Source: Paucihalobacter sp036825875
GTDB taxonomy: Bacteria > Bacteroidota > Bacteroidia > Flavobacteriales > Flavobacteriaceae
Length of the DNA: 64,000 bases
Assembly (NCBI RefSeq): GCF_036825875.1
Contig: NZ_DAISXK010000001.1
Coordinates: 62,001-126,000 of the forward strand
Direction of reading: 5' to 3'
Shown: positions 43,389-51,983 of the stretch, piece by piece
How positions within the stretch are numbered: the first letter of the stretch is position 1
Layout: each line of letters opens with the position of its first letter
The notes under the pieces: model-generated
What the model was told of the DNA's origin: nothing
What the model saw: the letters and a program-made list of their open reading frames with translations, nothing else
Database searches by the model: none
Program-made: the position numbers and the translations under genes

Positions 43389-45866
43389 TTGATAGACTAC
43401 GATCAGGACACAGAATCAGGAGAACAAGGCAGAGTAGGCTTTGACTTTAGAGGCTTTTTATTTAAGGCACTAAACTGGTGGCGACTTATAGTGTTCTGTG
43501 TAGGTGTTGCCTTGGTTATCGCCTATTTTATAAATGTCCGCAAACAAAGTATCTATAAACTTGAGTCATTGATTTCAGTTGAGAACGACACCAATCCATT
43601 TTTTACCGCTAATACTTCCATTTCATTTAATTGGGGTGGTGTTTCAGGGAAGGTAGGCAAGGTTATGACCTCTATTAAAACTCGAAATCACAATGAGTTG
43701 GTGGTAGATTCGTTGCAATATTATATGAACTATTTGCAACAGGGCAAATATTATATGATGGATGTTTATACTGCGGCACCATTTACTGTAACTATTGATA
43801 AAAATAAGGGACAGTTATTAGGTACTCCGATAAGTATCACCTTTGTAAGTGATGACTCCTATGAAATATCAGTTGAATTTTCTGGCAGCACCGCTGGATT
43901 GCAACGCTACTCCGATAAATATAAGTTCGCCACCAAGATTACACCAGGTCTTTTTAAGCAAACTTTTAAGCTTGGCGAGTCCGTTAGATTACCTTTTTTT
44001 AGCGGAACTATCGAGGTCAGAGAGGGTAGTGTGATCAAAAAAGGAGATGTTTACTTTATTCAGTTTTTGAATTTTGACAGTGTAGTGAATAGTTACAAAA
44101 ATAGCATTAATATTCAGGCACCTTCAAAAAGTGTCGCTTCTGTATTGGAATTATCTTTAACAGGTACTAACAAATCTAAAATTGTGGATTACCTAAATGC
44201 CACTTCGGCTATATTGAGTAGAACGGAGTTAGAGCGCAAAAACTTATATGCTACTAATACCATCAGATTTATTGACAGCAGTTTAAATACAGCCGATGCC
44301 GATGTGCGACGCGCTACGGAAATGATGAATCAGTTCCGGCAAAAAAATAAGGTGTTTGATGTTACCGAAGAAATGGTGGCCACCAACGAGAAATTAAAAC
44401 TGTTGGATACGGAGCGAGAATTAGAAAATTCGAAGCTTAAATATTTAAACAGTCTTGAAAATTATTTGCGTACCAAAACAGATTACACCCAAATAGCAGC
44501 ACCAACTTCGGTTGGTATTCAAGAAGGCAATATTGTTAGCAGCGTTGGGAAAATTACCGCTTTGGCCATTGAACGCCAAAACTTGGAATACACTACCAAA
44601 GAGGAATCAGTTTTGTTTAAAGAATTAGACCGCCGTATCGATTCAGAGAAAAATGTTTTATTAGAAACCATTCAGGCAACAAAATCAACTATCAACGGTC
44701 AATTAACCAATATAGCTCAGCGCATTGTACGCTTAGAATCTGAATTAAGCAGTTTACCTGAAGACCAACAAGAATTTTTAAAGATAGAACGCACCTTAAG
44801 TATGAGCCAGGAAGCCTATGACGTTTACCTTTCTAAAAGGGGAGAAGCCGCCATAGTGAAGGCTGCCAATGTTTCGGATATTGTGGTAATTGACGAGGCT
44901 AAGGATATTGGCAATGGGCCTATAGGACCCAAAAAATCCTTAAACTATATGATGGCTCTGATGGTTGGATTCTTTTCACCTATGTTTTTGATATTTGTGA
45001 TTTATCTGCTCGACAACACTATTCACGGTTCAGATGAGGTGGAAAAACTTTCTAAAATTCCAATTCTCGGCTTGATAGGTAAATACTATTACAAAAATAA
45101 TTTAGTAGTTTCTGAAAAGCCGAAATCAGCAGTAGCGGAGTCATTTAGAGCTATCAGATCGAGTTTGCAGTTTATTTACAAACAGCAAACGCATGAAAAA
45201 GGGCGCACTTTGATGGTGACTTCATCGGTAAGTGGTGAAGGCAAAACCTTCTGCTCTATTAACATGGCTACAGTATACGCGCTTTCTGGAAAAAAAACCA
45301 TCTTACTGGGTATGGACTTGCGCAAGCCTAAGATTTTCGGGGATTTTAATATTGATAATGAAAAGGGTATCGTTAATTATTTAATAGGTGATGCTAGCCT
45401 AGAAGAAGTGACACACCACAGCCATATTGATAATTTAGATGTGATTCCTTCGGGACCCATACCGCCCAATCCGTCGGAGTTGTTAATGAGTGATACCTTT
45501 AAAAACTTGATAAGCAATTTGCGGGAACAGTATGATATCATTGTTCTTGACACACCGCCTCTAGGGTTGGTAACTGATGCTTTGGAACTGTCTAATTATG
45601 CCGATGCCAGTTTGTTTATCGTGCGTTTGGACTATACTAAAAAGGGTATGTTGTCCTTGGTAAATGCCAAATACCGCGCAGGTGAGTTGAAAAATATTTA
45701 TTATATACTCAACTTCTACAAACACAAAACCAATCACAATTACGGTTATGGCTACGGTTATGGCTACGGTTATGGCTATGGTTACGGAGTTTATGGCAAT
45801 GCTTATCATGAACGCGATAAAAACACCTTGTGGTCCAAAGTAAAACGCTTATACCGCCGCTTATAA
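43389..45866 (+). CDS. wzc: Polysaccharide co-polymerase with tyrosine autokinase domain
   Basis: 825 aa from a TTG start 6 bp after wza. N-terminal Wzz-type segment: membrane helix WWRLIVFCVGVALVIAYFI near residues 28-46, long periplasmic coiled-coil-rich domain, second membrane helix YMMALMVGFFSPMFLIFVIY near 520-540. The C-terminal BY-kinase has Walker A SSVSGEGKTFC at about 615, Walker A' GMDLRKPK and IIVLDTPPLGLVTDA. The tail (about 785-805) is a run of alternating Gly-Tyr, then VYGNAY: a tyrosine cluster for autophosphorylation. It controls chain length and export with Wza. Confidence 0.88.
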   Translation: MIDYDQDTESGEQGRVGFDFRGFLFKALNWWRLIVFCVGVALVIAYFINVRKQSIYKLESLISVENDTNPFFTANTSISFNWGGVSGKVGKVMTSIKTRNHNELVVDSLQYYMNYLQQGKYYMMDVYTAAPFTVTIDKNKGQLLGTPISITFVSDDSYEISVEFSGSTAGLQRYSDKYKFATKITPGLFKQTFKLGESVRLPFFSGTIEVREGSVIKKGDVYFIQFLNFDSVVNSYKNSINIQAPSKSVASVLELSLTGTNKSKIVDYLNATSAILSRTELERKNLYATNTIRFIDSSLNTADADVRRATEMMNQFRQKNKVFDVTEEMVATNEKLKLLDTERELENSKLKYLNSLENYLRTKTDYTQIAAPTSVGIQEGNIVSSVGKITALAIERQNLEYTTKEESVLFKELDRRIDSEKNVLLETIQATKSTINGQLTNIAQRIVRLESELSSLPEDQQEFLKIERTLSMSQEAYDVYLSKRGEAAIVKAANVSDIVVIDEAKDIGNGPIGPKKSLNYMMALMVGFFSPMFLIFVIYLLDNTIHGSDEVEKLSKIPILGLIGKYYYKNNLVVSEKPKSAVAESFRAIRSSLQFIYKQQTHEKGRTLMVTSSVSGEGKTFCSINMATVYALSGKKTILLGMDLRKPKIFGDFNIDNEKGIVNYLIGDASLEEVTHHSHIDNLDVIPSGPIPPNPSELLMSDTFKNLISNLREQYDIIVLDTPPLGLVTDALELSNYADASLFIVRLDYTKKGMLSLVNAKYRAGELKNIYYILNFYKHKTNHNYGYGYGYGYGYGYGYGVYGNAYHERDKNTLWSKVKRLYRRL

Positions 45867-45876
45867 ATATCTAGTG

Positions 45877-46458
45877 ATGACCCAACAGCAATTATTGCTC
45901 AAGCGCTTTTTCGACCTCCTGCTTGCGTTGTTGCTCTTTATACCAGTAGTTATACTTACTTTGCCTTTATTGCTGTTAAGTGCTTTGGATACCAAGAGTA
46001 ATGGTCTTTTTATGCAAGAACGTATAGGCCAATATGGTAAAACTTTCCAAATGCTAAAATTGCGTACCTTAAAACCAGGGCAACATGTGTTAGGACAGCT
46101 AGATGCCAGTGCCAGCGCCTATGGAAAATGGTTACGCCGTCATAAATTAGATGAGTTGCCACAGCTGTGGCACGTCCTCACAGGTGCCATGAGTTTTGTT
46201 GGTCCTAGACCCGATGTAGCAGGTTATGCCGATATGCTAGAAGGGGATGATCGTATTATTTTAACTATAAAACCAGGAATTACGGGTCCAGCAACACTTA
46301 AATACAAAGAGGAAGAATGTTTGTTAGCTATGCAGCCTGACGCAGAACTTTACAATAGAACGGTTATTTGGCCAGATAAGGTGGAAATCAACAAAAAATA
46401 CGCGAATAATTGGAGTTTTTACTTAGATTTGAAGCTCATAATAAAATCCATAATATAA
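45877..46458 (+). CDS. Undecaprenyl-phosphate sugar-1-phosphate transferase (priming)
   Basis: 193 aa from the ATG at 45877 (a GTG three bases earlier is also possible). Monotopic PglC/WcaJ-type catalytic domain: KRFFDLLLALLLFIPVVILT membrane helix, ERIGQYGKTFQMLKLRTL, RRHKLDELPQLWHVLTG with the LDELPQL signature, SFVGPRPDV. It starts a repeat unit on the lipid carrier by transferring a sugar phosphate. No large N-terminal WcaJ domain is present, so it is the minimal form. The operon position fits the start of glycan assembly. Confidence 0.88.
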   Translation: MTQQQLLLKRFFDLLLALLLFIPVVILTLPLLLLSALDTKSNGLFMQERIGQYGKTFQMLKLRTLKPGQHVLGQLDASASAYGKWLRRHKLDELPQLWHVLTGAMSFVGPRPDVAGYADMLEGDDRIILTIKPGITGPATLKYKEEECLLAMQPDAELYNRTVIWPDKVEINKKYANNWSFYLDLKLIIKSII

Positions 46459-46462
46459 ACAC

Positions 46463-47755
46463 ATGCAAAGCAGTAGAGATAAAATCGCCATCATTGGTTT
46501 GGGGTACGTAGGATTGCCATTAGCCGTTGAATTTGCTAAAAAATATCCTGTAGTAGGATTCGACATCAATACCAAGCGCATAACCGAACTTAAAAAGGGT
46601 AAAGATCATACGCTTGAAGTAGCATCGGATGATTTAAATTCTGTTTTGTGTGAAGATTTAAGCGCAAACGGCCTTTTGGTAAGTGATATGACCGACGCCA
46701 TGGCGGATTGTAATATTTTTATAGTGACTGTACCGACACCAACTGATGCTTTAAACAAGCCAGTATTTACGCCGCTTATCAAGGCTAGTGAATCGGTTGG
46801 CAGTGTCTTAAAACACGGTGATATTGTTATTTACGAATCCACTGTTTATCCTGGAGCAACCGAAGAGGTTTGTGTGCCTATTCTAGCACAAGTGAGCGGA
46901 TTGAAATACAACAGTGAATTTTTTGCAGGTTATTCGCCAGAGCGTATTAACCCAGGTGACAAAGAACATACTGTTACTAAAATACTTAAGGTAACTTCTG
47001 GTTCTACACCTGAGATTGCCACACGGGTAGATGAATTATATAAAACTGTTATTACTGCAGGTACGCATTTGGCACCGTCTATTAAAGTTGCTGAAGCTGC
47101 TAAGGTAATTGAAAATTCACAACGTGATATCAATATTGCTTTTGTAAATGAATTGTCTAAAATATTTAGGATACTAGATATAGATACCGAAGCGGTATTA
47201 GCAGCAGCAGGCACCAAATGGAACTTTTTACATTTCAAACCGGGCTTGGTAGGTGGGCATTGTATAGGGGTTGATCCTTATTATCTGGCACAAAAAGCCA
47301 TAGAAAGCGGCTATAATCCGGAAATTATTTTAGCTGGAAGAAAGATGAATGACAGTATGGGTAGCTATGTAGCGACAGAAACCGTGAAAATGATGATTAA
47401 TGAAGGCGCTACTATTAAAGGGTCGAAAGCCTTGATTTTGGGTATTACATTTAAGGAAAACTGTCCGGACATTCGCAATTCACGTGTGATTGATATTATC
47501 CGTGAACTAGAGAGTTATCATGTTGGGGTTGATGTTTATGATCCGTGGGCTGACACTGAAGAAGTGAACTATGAATACAAGCTTGAATTAAAAACAAGTT
47601 TAAACCAATTGGGTAATAATTATAATGCCATTATATTGGCCGTATCGCATCAGCAGTTTTTAACCCTAGACTTAAACGCTTTAAAAGCTGAGAACGCTGT
47701 GGTGTTTGATGTGAAGTCGCTGTATCCGAAGGAATCGGTGAATGCGAGGTTGTAA
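46463..47755 (+). CDS. tviB: UDP-N-acetylhexosamine 6-dehydrogenase, TviB/WbpO family
   Basis: 430 aa. NAD-binding GLGYVGLPLA at 12-21, then FDINTKRITELKKGKDHTLE typical of TviB, ESTVYPGATEEVCVP, and the catalytic cysteine C267 in GGHCIGVDPYYL. The C-terminal UDP-binding domain has LILGITFKENCPDIRNSRV. It oxidises UDP-GlcNAc or UDP-GalNAc at C6 to the uronate. Together with the tviC-like gene at 48331 this parallels the Vi antigen route to UDP-GalNAcA; substrate inferred from family. Confidence 0.88.
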   Translation: MQSSRDKIAIIGLGYVGLPLAVEFAKKYPVVGFDINTKRITELKKGKDHTLEVASDDLNSVLCEDLSANGLLVSDMTDAMADCNIFIVTVPTPTDALNKPVFTPLIKASESVGSVLKHGDIVIYESTVYPGATEEVCVPILAQVSGLKYNSEFFAGYSPERINPGDKEHTVTKILKVTSGSTPEIATRVDELYKTVITAGTHLAPSIKVAEAAKVIENSQRDINIAFVNELSKIFRILDIDTEAVLAAAGTKWNFLHFKPGLVGGHCIGVDPYYLAQKAIESGYNPEIILAGRKMNDSMGSYVATETVKMMINEGATIKGSKALILGITFKENCPDIRNSRVIDIIRELESYHVGVDVYDPWADTEEVNYEYKLELKTSLNQLGNNYNAIILAVSHQQFLTLDLNALKAENAVVFDVKSLYPKESVNARL

Positions 47756-48229
47756 GGGCGGATTTACGATATACGATATACGATATAAGAAGTTAGAAGT
47801 ACGATATTCGAAGTTAGAGGTACGATATACGAAGTAAGAATTATATATGTAAATTTAGATAGTGAACACTGGACATTGAATATTGAACATTGAACCTATA
47901 TAGATTATCCGAATTAAGTTCCCTCCGTCACCCTTTAGAGCAAGGGGCAAAGCGGAGGGAACGGAAGTATTGATGAGGCTGAATTTAAGTTGTGAGTAGT
48001 GGTGAAAAGACAGAGGACGGAAGACGGATGTACGATTTACGATATACGATATACGAAGTAAGAATTATATATGTAAATTTAGATAGTGAACACCGAACAT
48101 TGAATATTGAACCTATAGTGATTATCCGAATCAAGTTCCCTCCCTCACCCTTTAGGGTAAGGCGCAAAGCGGAGGGAACACGTATATGAGGACGGAACAG
48201 AGAGAAGAGAGAAGAGAAAATTGTACGTC
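47756..48229. repeat. Direct repeat with 'tacgatatac' tracts
   Basis: Two similar copies of ~140 bp: 47821-47962 and 48045-48179. Both contain AATTATATATGTAAATTTAG, AGTGAACAC, GAACCTATA and TTCCCTCC...TCACCCTTTAG ending AAAGCGGAGGGAAC. Between and before are runs of tacgatatacgatatacgat words. No gene. Confidence 0.75.
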
Positions 48230-48322
48230 CCTGATATAGGTTGACCACCTAAAGTCAATTTATATGNNNNNNNNNNTTAATAATGAAATTAATGTTTAAA
48301 AACGGTCAACGCTAATCAGGGA
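48230..48322. mobile_element. Probable insertion-sequence ends around an assembly gap
   Basis: TCCCTGATATAGGTTGACC (48228-48246 or so) and GGTCAACGCTAATCAGGGA (ending about 48322) are imperfect inverted repeats facing each other, with ten N (48267-48276) between them. This is what a multi-copy IS collapsed by the assembler would leave: the two termini and a gap. Related single ends occur at 35394 and 40090. No transposase is visible because the interior is missing. Confidence 0.55.
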
Positions 48323-48330
48323 AGTTCAAA

Positions 48331-49308
48331 TTGACTATGACAAAACATCAAAATATATCGAATTATCGTTATTTAGTTACCGGTGGTGCTGGATTTATTG
48401 GCAGCAATTTGGTGGGTTATTTACTAAAACATAGGGCTAAAAAAGTTAGAGTTTTAGATGATTTTTCTAATGGCTACCGACACAACCTTGAGGAATTTAT
48501 AGAACATCCCAATTTTGACCTGATAGAAGGTGATATAAGAGATTTAGATACCTGTGTTCGTGCCATGGAGGACATAGATTATGTGAGTCATCAAGCTGCT
48601 TTAGGGTCCGTTCCGCGTTCTATAAACGATCCGGCTACTACCAATGCTGTGAATATCAACGGATTTTTAAATATGATGATTGCTTTAAAAGATAGCAGCA
48701 GTGTCAAGCGAATGGTGTATGCGGCGTCCAGTTCTACCTATGGCGATAGTAAATCCTTACCCAAGATAGAATCGATAATTGGAAAACCCCTATCGCCCTA
48801 TGCCGTTACCAAATACGTGAATGAACTCTACGCCGATGTGTTTGCAACCACTTATGGCACCGATACTATTGGTCTTCGCTATTTTAATGTGTTTGGCCCA
48901 AAACAGAGTCCGAATGGCGCATACGCAGCCGTCATACCATTATTTATGCAAGCTTTAAAAGATAACATATCTGCGACCATTAACGGTGATGGTGAACAGA
49001 CCCGAGATTTCACCTTTGTGGACAATGCGGTTCAGGCCAACGTTAATGCCTTTTTTGCTGAAAAAAATGCCGCCAACCAGGTGTTTAATATTGCCTGTGG
49101 CGAGCGAATTTCGGTAAATCAGTTATGGCAGTATTTGCAAGAAGCCGCCAATTCCAGATTGCAACCTTTTTATGGTCCGCCGCGCCAAGGTGACGTGAGG
49201 GATTCCTTGGCTGATATTAGCAAGGCCGCACAGTTAATCAACTACCAACCCACAATAACCGTCCGCGAAGGCATCCAACGCACTTGGGAGTGGTTTGAGG
49301 TGAGCTAA
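48331..49308 (+). CDS. tviC: UDP-HexNAc/UDP-HexNAcA 4-epimerase, WbpP/TviC family
   Basis: 325 aa extended SDR. VTGGAGFIGSNLVGYLL near the N-terminus, LDDFSNGYRHNLEEF, HQAALGSVPRSINDP (the family's QAA-x-GSVPRSI motif), SSSTYG at 133-138 and catalytic Y157/K161 in PYAVTKYV. C-terminal NGDGEQTRDFTFVDNAVQAN is typical. It interconverts UDP-GlcNAc and UDP-GalNAc (or their uronates) at C4, pairing with the tviB-like gene. The gap and IS ends separate it from tviB, so the original operon may be interrupted. Confidence 0.88.
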   Translation: MTMTKHQNISNYRYLVTGGAGFIGSNLVGYLLKHRAKKVRVLDDFSNGYRHNLEEFIEHPNFDLIEGDIRDLDTCVRAMEDIDYVSHQAALGSVPRSINDPATTNAVNINGFLNMMIALKDSSSVKRMVYAASSSTYGDSKSLPKIESIIGKPLSPYAVTKYVNELYADVFATTYGTDTIGLRYFNVFGPKQSPNGAYAAVIPLFMQALKDNISATINGDGEQTRDFTFVDNAVQANVNAFFAEKNAANQVFNIACGERISVNQLWQYLQEAANSRLQPFYGPPRQGDVRDSLADISKAAQLINYQPTITVREGIQRTWEWFEVS

Positions 49309-50134
49309 GCTGTGCTTTTATTGTTACTACTTCATAGTCGTCAGGCGACGAACAGGACCGCATCTGCCTGCCTATGGCAGGGATCTTATTGGAGTGCGCA
49401 GGATTGATGCATATGGGATTCTTAAGAGTATAATGGACTCAGCATGATAAGATTCCTTCCTCCTTCGGCGGACAGGTACTTCGTCGGAAATCGAAATTTC
49501 GGAGGAGCCAATAAAAAAAGCGCTAAGAATACACCCAAAAACAGCTAAAAAACAACCCCCATAGTATTTGTCACGCCGGCAGAGCGAGGTACGAGCGACG
49601 AGGGGTCGCATAAGAGTAAGTAATAAATCGTAAGTGAATGACATTATGAAGTTACTTTTCAGGATGGAATGGACTCAGCAGGATGAGATTCCTCGCTGCG
49701 CTTCGGAATGACAAAAAGGGCGGTCTAGATAGGAGACCACGACTGCGCTTCAGAAATCGAAGATTCGGTAAAGCCAATAAAAAAAAGCACTAAGAATACA
49801 CACAAAGACAGCTAAAAAAACAACCCCCATTTTGTTTGTCACGCCAACAAAGCGAGGCACAAGCGACGAGGGGTCTCATAACAGTGATCTGGTATCGTAT
49901 TTGATTTATTGAATGCGGAAAATTTAACGATTATACCAGACTCATCAGGATAAGCTCAGCCCCTCTCAGGGTATTCCCTGATTTTTCAGAATTCAGTATT
50001 TACCCTTAGAGTATTTAAAAATTACACAGGTATCTTGCTATCAATTATTTAGTGTTAAATCATGCTGTTTCTATTCCAGGCATTTGCGTGACAAAACATC
50101 CAAATAATCACACGATTCACTAAATACAACCACT
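49309..50134. repeat. Two composite repeats and leader region
   Basis: 49418-49650 and 49659-49930 are related composites: GGACTCAGCA.GATGAGATTC or variant, GCCAATAAAAAAAGC, AACAACCCCCAT, GTTTGTCACGCC and GAGCGACGAGGGGTC. Unit 49685-49712 is the simple form GAGATTCC...CGGAATGAC. From 49950 to 50134 it is AT-rich leader DNA for the surface-protein gene. No gene. Confidence 0.75.
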
Positions 50135-51964
50135 ATGAAAGCAAGATTACTTTTCACAATTGCGATGGTTCTGACCAAGCCGATTTATATGTTAGCCAAC
50201 TTAAGACCTGTTAGTAATCGCGCGCTTATGAGTACTATATGCCTATTAACCATCGCTTCTGGATTTATCTATGCACAAAATTTTATAACAGAATGGACTT
50301 TTCCAACCGATGCTAACCAAATCCGTTTTAAGGCGCAATCTAGCGGGGTTATAAATTACACTTGGGAATCTATGCCATCAGGAAATAGTGGCTCAGGTAG
50401 TTTTACCCCAGATACATTTGATTTTGTGACTCTAAGCGACTTAAGTATCATGGCGAATGATGTGGTGATTGTAGAAATGGAACCCGAGAATCTCCAACGT
50501 TTTTACATTGAAGGAGGTATCAATAAAGACCGATTAACTGACATTAAACAATGGGGCGCCGTTAATTGGACTAGCATGAGCGCCGCTTTTGACGGCTGTA
50601 CTAATTTAAATATCAGTGCCAGTGATGTCCCTAATCTGAGTAATGTGTCTAGTATGTTCAGAATGTTTAGATCGGCTACTCAGTTTAACTCAAATATTGG
50701 TAGTTGGGATGTTTCAAATATTACAAACATGTCTGATACTTTCAATAACGCGCTTTTCTTTGATCAGAATATCGGAAGTTGGAATGTTGAGAACGTAACA
50801 AATATGAGTGGCATGTTTAGCAATTCCTCAGCTTTTAATCAAGACATTGCAGATTGGAACGTTGCAAACGTCACCAATATGGAAGGGATGTTCAGAAACA
50901 CTTCAAACTTTAATCAGGATATTGGCGGATGGACCGTTTCTAACGTTACTAATATGAGAGAAATGTTTAGAAATACAGCTGTTTTTAATCAAGATTTAAA
51001 CACATGGGACGTATCAAATGTAACAACAATGATGGATATGTTTAATGCAGCCAACGCCTTTAATGGCGACATTAGTAGTTGGGACCTGTCTAATGTGACT
51101 ACTGCGCTCTATATGTTCAGAAATACCAATGCTTTTAATCAACCCATTGGCGACTGGGACGTCACCGGTATTGTGAATATGACAGGCATGTTTTGGGATG
51201 CCATTGCGTTTAATCAGGACATTGGTAACTGGGATGTTTCGGGCGTTACCAATATGACCCAAATGTTTAGTGGTGCTAGTGCATTTAATCAAGATATTGG
51301 CAACTGGGATATTTCATCACTAACCAATATATCTCAAATGTTCAGAAATGCTAGTTTATTTAATCAAGATATCAGTGCTTGGAACGTGTCTGGAATAACC
51401 AACATGTTTAGATTTTTAAACGGTGCCTCGTCCTTTAATCAAAATCTAGGGTCATGGATTTTGAGTTCAACTGTTAATTTAGGAAACATGCTGGATAGTT
51501 CTGGTATGGACTGCGATAATTATTCGGCTACTTTGGTAGGTTGGCAAGCCAATAACCCAACCGTTAGCAATAGAAGTTTGGGTGCATTTGGCAGAACTTA
51601 TGGTACAGCAGCAAACATGGCAAGAACCACACTTGTGAACGACCGTGGTTGGAGTATCAACGGTGATAGTGCGAGCGATTCAGCATGTAATACGGTGCTA
51701 TCGGTTGATGAATTTACCTCGAACGAGATAAAATTTATACACCTATTTCCCAATCCAACCAATTCTGAAATCACTATTCAATTTGATAAATCCTACAGCG
51801 ATATTAGTTTAAGAATTTTTACTGTAAACGGACAGCAGCTGTTGAACAGAAAATATGCACATACCGATAAAATTAGACTTGATATTGAAGCTAAGACAGG
51901 TCTATACCTAGCAGAAATAACTATTGGTTCGATAAGAAGGACCTATAAAATTGTTAAGAATTGA
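50135..51964 (+). CDS. BspA-type (DUF285) surface protein with T9SS sorting domain
   Basis: 609 aa. An ATG at 50228 (MSTICLLTIASGFIYAQ) would give a more typical signal peptide than the 50135 start, so the true start is uncertain. From about 140 to 440 there are roughly a dozen 24-25-residue DUF285 repeats, consensus NWDVSNVTNM..MF..A..FNQDIG. The last ~80 residues (HLFPNPTNSEITIQF to YKIVKN) are a type A T9SS C-terminal sorting domain. The protein is exported by T9SS and probably binds surfaces or host/algal partners; adhesion is inferred from family. Precedes the S74 gene by 19 bp. Confidence 0.82.
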   Translation: MKARLLFTIAMVLTKPIYMLANLRPVSNRALMSTICLLTIASGFIYAQNFITEWTFPTDANQIRFKAQSSGVINYTWESMPSGNSGSGSFTPDTFDFVTLSDLSIMANDVVIVEMEPENLQRFYIEGGINKDRLTDIKQWGAVNWTSMSAAFDGCTNLNISASDVPNLSNVSSMFRMFRSATQFNSNIGSWDVSNITNMSDTFNNALFFDQNIGSWNVENVTNMSGMFSNSSAFNQDIADWNVANVTNMEGMFRNTSNFNQDIGGWTVSNVTNMREMFRNTAVFNQDLNTWDVSNVTTMMDMFNAANAFNGDISSWDLSNVTTALYMFRNTNAFNQPIGDWDVTGIVNMTGMFWDAIAFNQDIGNWDVSGVTNMTQMFSGASAFNQDIGNWDISSLTNISQMFRNASLFNQDISAWNVSGITNMFRFLNGASSFNQNLGSWILSSTVNLGNMLDSSGMDCDNYSATLVGWQANNPTVSNRSLGAFGRTYGTAANMARTTLVNDRGWSINGDSASDSACNTVLSVDEFTSNEIKFIHLFPNPTNSEITIQFDKSYSDISLRIFTVNGQQLLNRKYAHTDKIRLDIEAKTGLYLAEITIGSIRRTYKIVKN

Positions 51965-51983
51965 AATTTTTAATCATCATCAT

